Assembly: GCF_004331485.1 (NCBI RefSeq)
Contig: NZ_SJKD01000014.1
Coordinates: 1 to 64,000, forward strand
Reading direction: 5' to 3'
DNA from: Kribbella capetownensis
GTDB taxonomy: Bacteria > Actinomycetota > Actinomycetes > Propionibacteriales > Kribbellaceae
DNA: 64,000 nt
Part shown: positions 42,027 through 52,059 of the stretch, piece after piece
Position numbering within the stretch: the first letter of the stretch is position 1
How the letters are laid out: the number at the start of each line of letters is the position of its first letter
Notes under the pieces: generated by a model
Told to the model about the DNA's origin: nothing
The model's input: the letters and a program-made list of their open reading frames with translations, nothing else
Databases searched by the model: none
Position numbers and translations under genes: made by a program

Positions 42027-43217
42027 TCAGTCGGTCGTAGTGACAGTGACGCAGTCCTCTTCGGGCTCCAGATGCTCGATCTCCTCCAGCTCCGGATCAC
42101 GGCGCAGGGTGAACACCAGACCGAGCACGATCAGCGTCAGTACGGCGGACATCGGCGGCAGGAAGCGCAGACCGGCCATGTCGATGACCAGACCGCCGAC
42201 CACTGCGGCCAGTGCGGCACCCAGGTAGATCGCCGAGGCGTTCAGCGAGATCAGCAGACCGCCACCGAGCTCCAGCAACAGGTTCTGGATGGGCGGGTTG
42301 AAGGCCCAGGTGAACAGACCCAGTACGAACAGCGCCGCTGCGGCGCCACCGATCGAGTTCGCGGTGAGGTCGAGCGTGGAGACGACGGCGATGATGCCGG
42401 TCAGCAGCACGATCAGCGTGCGGATGCTGCCGAACCGGTCTGTCGCCCGGCCACCGATCACGTTGCCCAGTACGCCGCCTACGCCGTACAGGAGGAGCAG
42501 GATGCTGGTGGCGTTGCCGGCCAGGCCCGCGGTCTCCTTCAGGAACGGGATGATGTAGATGTACACGCTCAGGGCCGCCAGCACGCCCAGGATGGTGATC
42601 GCCAGCACGGTCTGCACGCGCCGGTCCGTGACGCCGGCGAACCGCTCGCGGAGTCCGACCTGTGGTGGCGCATCGACCTTCGGGAGTGCGGCACGCTCGA
42701 CGATGGCGACGAGTACGGCGACGGCTGTGATGAGGGCGAACACACCCTTGTAGCCGAGTGTCGGACCGAGCAGGCTGCCGGTCGGTACTCCGAGCACCAG
42801 CGCGAAGGTCAGGCCACCGAACACGATGGCGACGGCCCTGCCGCGCTCCTCCGGCGGCAGCAGACCCGTGGCGAACAGAGTGGCGGCCGGGGTGTAGATG
42901 GCGGCTCCGAACGCGGCCACCACCCGGCCGACGATCAGCACGGGGTAGTTGGTGGCGACGGCGGCGATCAGGTTGCCCAGCGCGGCCAGGACGAGCGCGG
43001 CGATGAGCAGAGTACGGCGCTCCCACCGGCCGGTCAGCGTGGACAGGATCGGCGCACCGACGGCGTACGCCAGGGAGAACGCAGTGGCGAGCTGGCCTGC
43101 GGCGGTCAGGGAGACATGGAGCTCGGAACTGACGTCGGGCAGCACACCGGACACGACGTACGCGCTGGTGCCGACCGCGAACGCGCCGGCGCCGAGCAGG
43201 TAGATCCGTGCGGACAT
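42027..43217 (-). CDS. DHA1-type MFS transporter
   Basis: A 396-residue MFS exporter with 12 helices (LSTLTGRWERRTLLIAALV motif A; LGVPTGSLLGPTLGYKGVF motif between helices 5 and 6). The C-terminal tail is acidic. It is divergent from an ArsR gene with a 15-bp palindrome between, indicating local control. Substrate unknown. Confidence 0.86.
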   Translation of the reverse strand: MSARIYLLGAGAFAVGTSAYVVSGVLPDVSSELHVSLTAAGQLATAFSLAYAVGAPILSTLTGRWERRTLLIAALVLAALGNLIAAVATNYPVLIVGRVVAAFGAAIYTPAATLFATGLLPPEERGRAVAIVFGGLTFALVLGVPTGSLLGPTLGYKGVFALITAVAVLVAIVERAALPKVDAPPQVGLRERFAGVTDRRVQTVLAITILGVLAALSVYIYIIPFLKETAGLAGNATSILLLLYGVGGVLGNVIGGRATDRFGSIRTLIVLLTGIIAVVSTLDLTANSIGGAAAALFVLGLFTWAFNPPIQNLLLELGGGLLISLNASAIYLGAALAAVVGGLVIDMAGLRFLPPMSAVLTLIVLGLVFTLRRDPELEEIEHLEPEEDCVTVTTTD

Positions 43218-43272
43218 CGAGGACCTTCCGGACGAGGGTTTCTTATTTCGACCGATATCGTACTACGAAGAT

Positions 43273-43287
43273 CATCGAACTTCGATG
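43273..43287. promoter_or_regulatory. Candidate ArsR operator, 15-bp palindrome
   Basis: catcgaacttcgatg is a perfect palindrome about a central base, 20 bp before the ArsR start and 56 bp before the MFS start. Additional partial copies (acgaagatcatcg) adjoin it. Confidence 0.6.
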
Positions 43288-43306
43288 GGCGTCGTATCAT
43301 GGACAC

Positions 43307-43618
43307 ATGACGAGGAAGGCGCTCCCGCAGCCGGAGCGCGACGAGATCCGGGTCGAGTCGGTCCTGCAGGCCCTCGGCGAGCCAGTGCGCCTGCAGATCA
43401 TCCGCGCCCTCGCGGACGCCCCCGAAGGCATCGCCTGCGGTGAGATCGAGCTCCCGGTCACTGCCTCCACCCGAGCCCACCACCTGCGCATCCTGCGCGA
43501 GGCCGGCGTCTTGTCCACCCACACCGAAGGCACCCGCCGCATCAGCACCCTCCGCCGAGAAGACCTCGAATCCCTCTACCCCGGCCTCCTCACCGGCATC
43601 CTCACCGCCCGCCACTAA
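43307..43618 (+). CDS. ArsR-family repressor
   Basis: A 103-residue winged-HTH repressor (LGEPVRLQIIRALADAPEGIACGEI; recognition helix around TASTRAHHLRILREAGVL). It has a single cysteine (CGEI) and no CVC metal motif, so it is probably not a classical metal sensor. It likely represses itself and the divergent MFS transporter. Confidence 0.86.
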   Translation: MTRKALPQPERDEIRVESVLQALGEPVRLQIIRALADAPEGIACGEIELPVTASTRAHHLRILREAGVLSTHTEGTRRISTLRREDLESLYPGLLTGILTARH

Positions 43619-43706
43619 CCGTGGTGGGCCTGGGCGGGAAACGTGAGGTCTTGGTGGGGAGATCGAGCGTTTGCTGTCGAGGTGGGGCTGGCAGACTGGG
43701 GCGGTG

Positions 43707-45965
43707 GTGGAGCTTCGTGGGCGGTGGAACGAGCTGGCGCCCGGCTCGGCATCGTTGGCGGACGAGCTGGTCGGCAGGTACGTCGAGCGCACCCGCCGCG
43801 CCTACCGCGACCAGTACCTCGAGATCGTCCTGACCGCTCTCGACTCACTCATCCAGCTCTCCACTGACCCCACGTCCGTCCGACTGGCGGCCTGGTTCCA
43901 CCGCGCCGTACACGAACCAGGCGGCACCCCAGCCGAGGACGCCGAGGCATCCGCCCGCTTGGCCGAGCACCTCCTCCCGCGGTACGGCGTACCGCCGATC
44001 CGCATCGCCGAAGTCGCCCGCCTGATCCGCCTCACCGGCGAGCTCGTCGCACCCCCGCCCGACTCCTACGCACCACCTCGCCGCGACGCGAACGGCGACG
44101 TACTGCTCGACGCCGTCAACGCAGTCCTCGCCTCCGACCCCAGCCGGTACGCCGTCCACACAGCAGAGGTACGCCGGGACGCCGGCGACCGGAAGGTAGC
44201 GCTGGAACGGCGGTACGACGAGGTCCGCCAGCTCCTCGACGGCCACCTCTACCGGACCCAACTGGCCAGGCAGCGCCTCGGCCCGGTGGCCCGCATCAAC
44301 CTCGAGACAGAGCTGGCCGGACTCGACAGCGAGCTGCCCGCACCGTGGCGCGGCTGGCAACAAGCAGCACTCACCGCCATAGCTACCTTCACCGCGGTCG
44401 GAGCCGTCGTCGCTTCCATCGCCGCATCGGGCGCGTCCTGGCAAGTCCCAGCGACCGAGGACGAGGTCGGCTGGCCTCCCGTCGTACTGGCCGTGGTCGC
44501 GTTCTTCAGCGCACCAGTGCTGTTCCGTTGCGCCCGCAGCGCCAGCCAGCGCTCACGCCTCACCGCAGGCGCAGTCCTGGCGGCCGCCGTGACCGGACTG
44601 CTCGTCGCGTGGGCCCGAGTCCCCAGCATCAACCCAGCAGTCGGTGTCGGCCTCAGAGTGCCGCTGCTCATCTCCGCTCTGGTCTTGCTGCTCGTGGCCG
44701 GCACAGCAGCGCTGGTCGCCTCACTCCTCCGCACCCGGACAGCCCGCTTCCTGCCGCCCCGCAACCTCGGACAGCAGCTCGCCTGGCTCGCCGTGCCAGG
44801 GGTGATCGCACTCATCCTCTTGCTGATCATCCAGCCGCTGGCGCGCAACTATGTGATGACCTCCAACGAGCGAGTGGACGGTCCACGCGAGCCAGCCGGC
44901 AAGGCATCGCCCTCCACCCTGGACGGCGGTGTCGCCTGGGTCAGCAAGTCGCTGCCGGGATCCGGCGCGGAGGAGGCGATCGGCACTCGGTACGGCATCG
45001 CCATCCCACGACAGAGCGGTGTGGTCGAGATGCTGGACGCCGCCACCGGCGAATTGCGCTGGCGCTACAGCCGCTCCGACTCCGACGAGAAGCCCAACAT
45101 CACCGCGACCGGCAACGGCGACTACGTGCTCGCCGAGTTCGCCGACATCGGCTACCTGCTTCTCGACGCCAACACCGGCCGCCGCAAGGCCACCTGGCCT
45201 GGCGGCACCCGCGACCACCTCATCCAGCAGTCCGAACCGCTGCTGACCGGCGAGCGCGTCGCCCGCGGCTCCGACAAGCTCCACGGTGTCGACCCGGACG
45301 GCCACCAGCGCTGGACGTTCGAACCGGGCAACTGCACCGACATCGGCGCGGTCGCGACCATGGACACCGTCGTCGCATTCCTCGGGCAAAGCTGTGGCAA
45401 CGAGAGTGACGAGATGACCGGCTTCGATCTGAAGTCCGGCAAGGAGCTGTGGTCCAAGCCGTCGACCGACATGTACCGCCGTCCCGTTGTCGTCGCCGGA
45501 CTGGTCGTGGTCGCCGAGCCCGCGGGGGACTCCGACGTACCCGAGGCCCTGACCGCCATCGACCCGCGCTCCGGCGAGATCAAGTGGCGCTGGCCGGTGC
45601 CACGGACCTGGGCGTGCCGGACGCTGCTCAACCCAGTCGGCCGGTACCTGGTCGTGGTGGACTGCCCCGGCCCGAGCACGCTGGAGAACCGCCGGACCGT
45701 CGTCACGGCTATCGACGCCAGCACCGGGGAGACCGCCTGGCAGAAGACCGCACCGGTCAGCCCGAGGGTGAAGGTCACCGTCACGGCGGACGCCCGAGTG
45801 ATCTCCCTCGGCCGCGGCGTGGACGGCTGCCAGGCCAACGTGATCAGCCGACTCGGCTTCCGTCAGGTCCGCCTCCCGACCGGCATCTCCTGCAGCCGAG
45901 ACGCCCGCGCCATCGGTAACCTCGTCCTCACCTCAGGCAGCAACACCGTCATCGCCCTGCGCTGA
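43707..45965 (+). CDS. Inactive-HD / five-TM / PQQ-propeller membrane protein
   Basis: A 752-residue protein. Residues 1-190 match the HD hydrolase domain of the paralogue at 47043 but lack its metal ligands: YRDQYLEIV instead of YHDQRHLTEV and WFHRAVH instead of WFHDAIY. About five helices follow (residues 215-385). Then comes a PQQ-type beta-propeller with repeats such as DAATGELRWRYS, DLKSGKELWSKP, DPRSGEIKWRWP and DASTGETAWQKT. The odd helix number puts the propeller outside and the pseudo-HD domain inside. The GTG at 43707 gives MELRGRWNEL, aligning with the paralogue's MDLRDQWNRL. Confidence 0.78.
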   Translation: MELRGRWNELAPGSASLADELVGRYVERTRRAYRDQYLEIVLTALDSLIQLSTDPTSVRLAAWFHRAVHEPGGTPAEDAEASARLAEHLLPRYGVPPIRIAEVARLIRLTGELVAPPPDSYAPPRRDANGDVLLDAVNAVLASDPSRYAVHTAEVRRDAGDRKVALERRYDEVRQLLDGHLYRTQLARQRLGPVARINLETELAGLDSELPAPWRGWQQAALTAIATFTAVGAVVASIAASGASWQVPATEDEVGWPPVVLAVVAFFSAPVLFRCARSASQRSRLTAGAVLAAAVTGLLVAWARVPSINPAVGVGLRVPLLISALVLLLVAGTAALVASLLRTRTARFLPPRNLGQQLAWLAVPGVIALILLLIIQPLARNYVMTSNERVDGPREPAGKASPSTLDGGVAWVSKSLPGSGAEEAIGTRYGIAIPRQSGVVEMLDAATGELRWRYSRSDSDEKPNITATGNGDYVLAEFADIGYLLLDANTGRRKATWPGGTRDHLIQQSEPLLTGERVARGSDKLHGVDPDGHQRWTFEPGNCTDIGAVATMDTVVAFLGQSCGNESDEMTGFDLKSGKELWSKPSTDMYRRPVVVAGLVVVAEPAGDSDVPEALTAIDPRSGEIKWRWPVPRTWACRTLLNPVGRYLVVVDCPGPSTLENRRTVVTAIDASTGETAWQKTAPVSPRVKVTVTADARVISLGRGVDGCQANVISRLGFRQVRLPTGISCSRDARAIGNLVLTSGSNTVIALR

Positions 45966-45999
45966 GTCAGAAGCGATAACGCAGTACGACGTTCTGCGG

Positions 46000-46866
46000 C
46001 TAGCGGGCGAGTTGGGCTTCCGCGGATGCCAGCAGCTCGACGACGCGGACGCCGAAGGCGACATCAATCGGGTGCGATTCCCCTGACTCCGCCGCTTGGA
46101 CCAGCTCCTCGACCGCCACCTGGTACACCTCGACCGGTGCCGTGTACCCGTCTGGCATGAGCGCCGTACCGGACTCTCCCCAGACGCCGGTCTCGAAGCT
46201 GGAGCCGGACGGCGGGGCGGACAGCGTCAGGCTGGCGGTGCTCGTCGCGCCGGACTCGTGCGTCACGACCAGATGGACCAGCCCGCCCGCGCCGCCGACA
46301 GCGCTCAGCTCAACGATCGGCCCGAGCAGTGCACTCAAGTTGGACAGTGCGTGCGGCCCGACGTCCCAGAGCGCGCCTCGCTCCTCACGCCGCCATGGCG
46401 ACTCGGCGTTCGGGTCCATCGCTGCCAGCATCCGGGCCCAACCGCCCTTCCACCCCTCCTGAGCCTGCACCTCCGCGAAGAACTGCCGCATGATCGGATC
46501 GAACCGGCCGGTGAAGAACACCAGCGTCGCGATCCCCTCGTCGGCGGCCTCGTCGGCCAGCGCGCGGGCATCGTCGAGCGAGTCGGCCACCGGCTTGTCT
46601 AGCAGCAGATGCTTGCCGATGGCAGCAGCCTCGAGCGCCATCGACGCCTGCACCTTCGGCGGTACGGCGAACGCGACCGCATCCACCGTCTCCAGTAACT
46701 CCGCGTAGTCGCCGTACGCCGGAACCTCCAGCTCGGCCGCGAACTCGGCCGTTTTCGCCGCGTCCCGGCCCCAGACGCCGGCCAGTTCGGCCCCGGACGC
46801 GGCTCGCAGCCCTGGTCCGTGCGCCAGCCGAGCCCAGGGACCGGTGCCGACAAGACCGAAGCGCAT
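46000..46866 (-). CDS. Gfo/Idh/MocA-family oxidoreductase
   Basis: A 288-residue NAD(P)-dependent sugar oxidoreductase-like protein. The Rossmann motif is GLVGTGPWARLAHGPGL; the LLLDKPVADSLDDARALADEA stretch carries the EKP-type catalytic lysine (here DKP). The ATG at 46864-46866 has GGGAGG at 6 bases. It lies between the two propeller paralogues, on the other strand; whether it is functionally linked is not clear. Confidence 0.85.
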   Translation of the reverse strand: MRFGLVGTGPWARLAHGPGLRAASGAELAGVWGRDAAKTAEFAAELEVPAYGDYAELLETVDAVAFAVPPKVQASMALEAAAIGKHLLLDKPVADSLDDARALADEAADEGIATLVFFTGRFDPIMRQFFAEVQAQEGWKGGWARMLAAMDPNAESPWRREERGALWDVGPHALSNLSALLGPIVELSAVGGAGGLVHLVVTHESGATSTASLTLSAPPSGSSFETGVWGESGTALMPDGYTAPVEVYQVAVEELVQAAESGESHPIDVAFGVRVVELLASAEAQLAR

Positions 46867-46907
46867 GGTGTCCTCCCGAGCCGGAAATGTGACTTGCACC
46901 GCAATTT

Positions 46908-46925
46908 CATCGATGGGATTCGATG
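46908..46925. promoter_or_regulatory. Inverted repeat upstream of the oxidoreductase gene
   Basis: CATCGA (46908-46913) and TCGATG (46920-46925) with a 6-base spacer; a third CATCGA occurs at 46937-46942. Possible operator in the 176-bp divergent region before the oxidoreductase and the HD-propeller gene. Confidence 0.35.
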
Positions 46926-47042
46926 CCTGACGCACCCATCGAAGCGGTCAGGTGACGAGCCGATATCGCTTTGGCCACGACCCTATCCGGGAACGCCGGA
47001 TCGGTCGGCCGAGGCCTCCACCGAGTGCGAGACTCCGTAGCC

Positions 47043-49424
47043 ATGGACCTGCGCGACCAGTGGAATCGCCTGCTGCCGCACGCGCAGCCGTTGGGCGACG
47101 ATCTGCTGGCTCGTTACGCAGAGCAACACCGTCATTATCACGACCAGAGGCACCTGACCGAGGTGCTGCAGACCGTCGACGTACTGGCCGGCGCCGCGGA
47201 TGACCCGGACACGGTCCGGCTCGCGGCGTGGTTCCACGACGCGATCTACGACCCGCAGGCCGACCCCGGCGAGAACGAGGAGGTCTCGGCCCAGCTGGCC
47301 GAGCTCGAACTGGCCGCGTACGGCGTCGACGCCGCGCGGGTCGAGGAGGTCGGCCGGCTGATCCGGCTCACCGCCAAACACGACTGCGAGCCGGACGACG
47401 CGAATGGAGCGGTCCTGTGCGACGCCGACCTGCGCATCCTGAGCATGTCGCAGCAGCGGTACGACGAGTACGCCGCGGGCATCCGGCAGGAGTACGGGCA
47501 CATCGGCGAGCGGGACTTCGCGCGCGGCCGGATGTCGTTCCTGCAGAGCCTGGCCGAGACGCGCCTGTACGCGACCGACCGCGGCCACACCGATTGGGAG
47601 CAGGACGCCCGGGAGAACCTCCATCGGGAGGTCGAGTCGTTAGGCCCTAAGGCCGCCCGGCCGATCGGCGGGCTGATCCCGATCGTGTACTTCGGTGCTG
47701 CCCTCGGAGTCATCGTCGCCGCCTCGGTCCTGCTCGGCCGTGGCCTGGGCGCGGCCGCCAAGTGGCCGGTCGGTCCGGACGACACCACCGGCTTCCCGGT
47801 CTGGACACCGATCGCGGGTACTGCGCTCGCCGCCGGACTGTCGTGCGCATGGTTCCGGCGGACACAGCAGCGGCTCGTCACCGTCCCAGCTCTGGTCTTC
47901 GGAGTGATCGGGCTGATCGCGGTCGGCATCTGCTGGTGGCGATGGCCCGCCGCACAGCCTGGTGCGGCGATGTCGGAGCGCTGGCCGTACCTGATGCTCG
48001 CGTCCGCGGCTCTGGTGGTCGCCGGTGCGCTGCTGGCGTTGGCGAGACGTCTGCGGCTCGCACCGCCGTACGCACAAGCCCCACCGCGACTGCTCGGCAT
48101 CGGTGCGATCGTCGTGTGTGGCGCAGTGCTGGCCTGGATCGTGGTGTCGGCGGGCGAGCCATTCGTGCAGGCCCGGCTGGAGACCGCCAACACGGTCAGC
48201 ACGACGACTACGACCAAGCCCGACCAGATGCCGGTGCAGCTCGACGGGACCCTGGCGTGGAGCCGTGAGGTCCCGGCAGCCGGCGCCATCGCCGGTACGG
48301 CGGGCGGCATCGCGGAGCTGCGGCCGGACGGCGTGGTCATGTCAGACGCGACCACCGGCCAGATCCGGTGGCGGTACTCGCGGGCCGACGTCAACGACGC
48401 CGCCTCCAGTGGTTCCAAGGGGCTCCTGATCTCCGGCGACGGGCGGACCATCGCCGCGCACCTCCCGTACGCCGGCAACCGTGCACCGGCGGGCATCGAC
48501 CTGCCGACGTACGCCGTACTCGATGCGGTGAGCGGAGAGGTGCTGACCGAGGTCCACACCGACGGTGTGGCGCTCGCGGTCGACGCGAACCAGCTGCTGG
48601 TGGCGGAGGGGAACTACGTCGTCGCCCACGGCGTGAGCGGTCCGACACATTGGCGCACCCAGTTGCGGTGCACCGTGACGCAGGGCGAGCTCATCGGCGA
48701 CCTGGCGGTGGTCGTGGACGCGTGCGGTGGGAACGGTGCCGTCGTACGCGGACTGGATCTGAAGGACGGCGACCAGCGGTGGGAGGTCGACCTCGGTCTG
48801 CGGTTCGACCTGAGTGCCGAGCTGGACCCGACCACCTGGGTCGGCGACCTGGTCGCCGTACCGGACACGCGTGAGGTCTCCGGACTGATCTGGACCGGCG
48901 CGGCGGGCGGCACGCTCTTCCAGTGGTCCGTCGATGTCGGCGAGGGCCGCGTCATCTGGACGACCCCAGTGCCCGGTACGCCGCGGCCGCGGCTCGGGCC
49001 CGCCTCGTGCGACGCACAGCTCGCCGCTACCCATGCATCGCTGGTGCTGATCACCTGTCGGAACGCGACCGACCCCGGCCAGCCTCAGACGTACGACGTG
49101 TCCGCGGTGAGCCCGGCGGACGGCACACCGCAGTGGCATCACCTGCTGCAGGTGCCACCGAAGTTGCAGCAGCCGGAGTACCCGCTCGACGGCTTCGGAC
49201 TCCTGCCGGACGGGCGTGTGGTCACGCTGATGCCGCAGCCGAACGGCAGCTGCTCCCCCGTCCTGATCGGCACCACCGGCGTCCAGCCCCGCCCGATCCT
49301 GGCCGGCCCGACGGCCACCTCGGTCGCCGCCTCCGAAGAAGTCACCTGCAACAAGCCGGCCGTGACCGTAGCCGGGGCCCGCCCCGCCTTCTCCGACGGC
49401 ACCCGCCTCTTCGCCCTCAACTAG
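47043..49424 (+). CDS. HD phosphohydrolase / five-TM / PQQ-propeller membrane protein
   Basis: A 793-residue protein with an intact HD-type domain (COG4339-like) at residues 1-190: HYHDQRHLTEVL, AAWFHDAIYDP and CDADLRIL supply the His/Asp metal ligands. Five hydrophobic helices follow at about 225-400. The C-terminal 380 residues form a PQQ-like propeller (DATTGQIRWRYS, DLKDGDQRWEVD, SPADGTPQWHHL). Topology would place the hydrolase inside and the propeller outside, a receptor-like layout. ATG at 47043 aligns with its paralogue. Substrate of the HD domain is unknown, possibly a nucleotide. Confidence 0.8.
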   Translation: MDLRDQWNRLLPHAQPLGDDLLARYAEQHRHYHDQRHLTEVLQTVDVLAGAADDPDTVRLAAWFHDAIYDPQADPGENEEVSAQLAELELAAYGVDAARVEEVGRLIRLTAKHDCEPDDANGAVLCDADLRILSMSQQRYDEYAAGIRQEYGHIGERDFARGRMSFLQSLAETRLYATDRGHTDWEQDARENLHREVESLGPKAARPIGGLIPIVYFGAALGVIVAASVLLGRGLGAAAKWPVGPDDTTGFPVWTPIAGTALAAGLSCAWFRRTQQRLVTVPALVFGVIGLIAVGICWWRWPAAQPGAAMSERWPYLMLASAALVVAGALLALARRLRLAPPYAQAPPRLLGIGAIVVCGAVLAWIVVSAGEPFVQARLETANTVSTTTTTKPDQMPVQLDGTLAWSREVPAAGAIAGTAGGIAELRPDGVVMSDATTGQIRWRYSRADVNDAASSGSKGLLISGDGRTIAAHLPYAGNRAPAGIDLPTYAVLDAVSGEVLTEVHTDGVALAVDANQLLVAEGNYVVAHGVSGPTHWRTQLRCTVTQGELIGDLAVVVDACGGNGAVVRGLDLKDGDQRWEVDLGLRFDLSAELDPTTWVGDLVAVPDTREVSGLIWTGAAGGTLFQWSVDVGEGRVIWTTPVPGTPRPRLGPASCDAQLAATHASLVLITCRNATDPGQPQTYDVSAVSPADGTPQWHHLLQVPPKLQQPEYPLDGFGLLPDGRVVTLMPQPNGSCSPVLIGTTGVQPRPILAGPTATSVAASEEVTCNKPAVTVAGARPAFSDGTRLFALN

Positions 49425-49440
49425 GCCGCCGGGAATTCTG

Positions 49441-49469
49441 TTGCCGGGGGCAGCGTTCCTACCTATCGT
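49441..49469 (+). promoter_or_regulatory. Candidate promoter for the tuf leader
   Basis: TTGCCG (49441-49446) and TATCGT (49464-49469) are spaced by 17 bp. A start point 7 bases later would fall at the A of the leader-peptide ATG (49477), so the leader ORF may be read leaderless. Confidence 0.45.
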
Positions 49470-49476
49470 GACGCAC

Positions 49477-49599
49477 ATGTTCCCCGTGGTTCTCGAGCAC
49501 AACCTGTCAGGCACCGGCCTGACGGGCGCTCCCACGTGGGCTGCGTCAGTCGATTCAGCAACCTTCACCGGCGCGCGAATCCGACCCTCCTCCTGCTGA
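49477..49599 (+). CDS. 40-residue leader peptide upstream of tuf
   Basis: An ATG-initiated frame of 40 codons: starts MFPVVLEHNLSGTGL and ends FTGARIRPSSC. It sits wholly within the 294-bp region before the EF-Tu gene. No ribosome site precedes it, but the candidate promoter would start the RNA at its ATG. Its last codons (Arg-Pro-Ser-Ser-Cys-stop) overlap the first arm of a strong hairpin, the geometry of an attenuation leader. Not proven to be translated. Confidence 0.45.
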   Translation: MFPVVLEHNLSGTGLTGAPTWAASVDSATFTGARIRPSSC

Positions 49600-49679
49600 G
49601 CAGGACCCGCGGAGGAGGGTGGACCGCTCACCGGCCCCCTCCCGTGCGGTGACAGCGCTGCGGAAGGCCTGCCGGAGGG
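49584..49679 (+). promoter_or_regulatory. Mutually exclusive hairpins, possible attenuator
   Basis: Arm A accctcctcc (49584-49593) pairs perfectly with B ggaggagggt (49611-49620). B (ggaggg, 49614-49619) can instead pair with C ccctcc (49637-49642), and C can pair with D ggaggg (49674-49679). A ribosome at the end of the leader peptide would mask A and free B. No T-rich run follows, so control could be on translation or by factor-dependent termination. Confidence 0.45.
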
Positions 49680-49718
49680 TCCTGGCTCTTCGAATCTTCT
49701 GACCAGCAAAGGAAACTC

Positions 49719-50906
<1,188 letters not shown>

Positions 50907-50910
50907 CGAA

Positions 50911-50940
50911 CGGCCCCAACCGCCACCACGGTTGGGGCCG
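50911..50940. terminator. Terminator hairpin after tuf
   Basis: Perfect 11-bp stem cggccccaacc / ggttggggccg with an 8-base loop, 5 bp after the EF-Tu stop codon and before the converging DUF4031 gene. No T tract. Confidence 0.8.
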
Positions 50941-50970
50941 CTCTGCTGCGCGGCAAAGCGCTGGCGTGAG

Positions 50971-51228
50971 TCAGGGGCGTTTGCGGTGGCGGAGGCCGGC
51001 TTTGGTTAGGCGGTGGACCAGTTCTCGGCTGGAGACTGGGACTGCGCCTGCGGCGATCAGGGAGTCGTATTGGTCGCTGGGGACGTCGTAGTGGTCTCGG
51101 TCGAAGCCTCGTGCAGGGATGCCGGCGGCTTTGGCGAAGGCGTGGAGTTCTTCGTAGGACTCGTCGCTGACGAGGTGGGACCAGACGCGGTCCCAGGCCG
51201 GCCAGGCCGGGGGGTCGATGAGGATCAT
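50971..51228 (-). CDS. DUF4031 protein
   Basis: An 85-residue protein matching DUF4031 (MILIDPPAWPAWDRVWSHLVSD...). The conserved ELHAFAKAAGIPARGFDRDHYDVP stretch is family-typical. Its ATG overlaps the stop of the upstream cutC gene by 4 bp, so the two are one operon. Function unknown. Confidence 0.84.
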   Translation of the reverse strand: MILIDPPAWPAWDRVWSHLVSDESYEELHAFAKAAGIPARGFDRDHYDVPSDQYDSLIAAGAVPVSSRELVHRLTKAGLRHRKRP

Positions 51229-52010
51229 TCGCGCGGATCCCCGGAGTCCAGTCCGCCGGCATCGGGGGCGGATGGTGCGGGTGAGCCGGGATCAGCCTGT
51301 GGGTCTGGGGTGCGGGCGTCTCGGGCGTCCAGGAGGTTGCGCCAGGAGCGGACGAAGCCGGAGTTCACGTAGGCCTTGGTCCAGGAGCCGTCTTGGCGGA
51401 CGGAGGAGCCGACGTGGAAGCGGCGTACGCCGGACTGGTGGAGCCACGGAACGTGCTCGGGGCGGAGAGAGCCGCCGGCCATCATCACGCTGGCGACGGC
51501 TGAATCTGCTGTGGCGAGTTTGCACAGGTCGTCGAGGCCGCGCGTGACACCGAGAGCTGATCCAGCCGTGAGTACACAGTCCAAACCCGGCAGCGATCGC
51601 AACGCACGCCACGCCAACGCTTGCTCCAGTACGGCGTCAATCGCGCGATGGAAGGTCCACGGCGTACCGGCGAACGTGCTCGCCAGCGCGGCGACGGACT
51701 CGACGTCCACCTGGTTGTCCGGGGTGAGGAACCCCAGCACGAAGCCGTCGGCGCCGGCCGCGAGGTAGGACTGTGCGGACGCGGTGAGGCGGTTGAGTTC
51801 GGCGCCGTTGGTGACGAAGGAGTCGGACAGGCGCAGCATCACCCGCAACGGGAGGTCGGTCGACCGCCGGATCGCGCTGACCGTCGACACCGACGGGGAC
51901 AGGCCGTCGGCCTCCATCGACGCGCACAGTTCCAGCCGGTCCGCCCCACCCTCCTGCGCCGCCTCCGCATCCGCCGGATGCAGCGCAATCACCTCCAGCA
52001 AGGAACCCAT
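51225..52010 (-). CDS. cutC: CutC-family protein
   Basis: A 261-residue TIM-barrel protein of the CutC family, historically called copper homeostasis protein though its role is unsettled. Signatures are GADRLELCASMEADGLSPS, MLRLSDSFV and FVLGFLTPDNQVD. About 35 residues of Pro/Asp-rich tail follow the family domain. ATG at 52008-52010 (MGSLLEVIALH) fits the family start; two more ATGs lie 3 and 4 codons upstream. Confidence 0.88.
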   Translation of the reverse strand: MGSLLEVIALHPADAEAAQEGGADRLELCASMEADGLSPSVSTVSAIRRSTDLPLRVMLRLSDSFVTNGAELNRLTASAQSYLAAGADGFVLGFLTPDNQVDVESVAALASTFAGTPWTFHRAIDAVLEQALAWRALRSLPGLDCVLTAGSALGVTRGLDDLCKLATADSAVASVMMAGGSLRPEHVPWLHQSGVRRFHVGSSVRQDGSWTKAYVNSGFVRSWRNLLDARDARTPDPQADPGSPAPSAPDAGGLDSGDPRE

Positions 52011-52059
52011 ACCCGCCATCATCCCGCACAGCCCGGCCCCTCCCCCATCAGTCCCACGT

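Noticed and set aside
45966-45999. Terminator between the HD-propeller gene and the oxidoreductase
   Set aside because: Only a 5-bp stem (cgcag/ctgcg) around a 9-base loop is visible; too weak to call.
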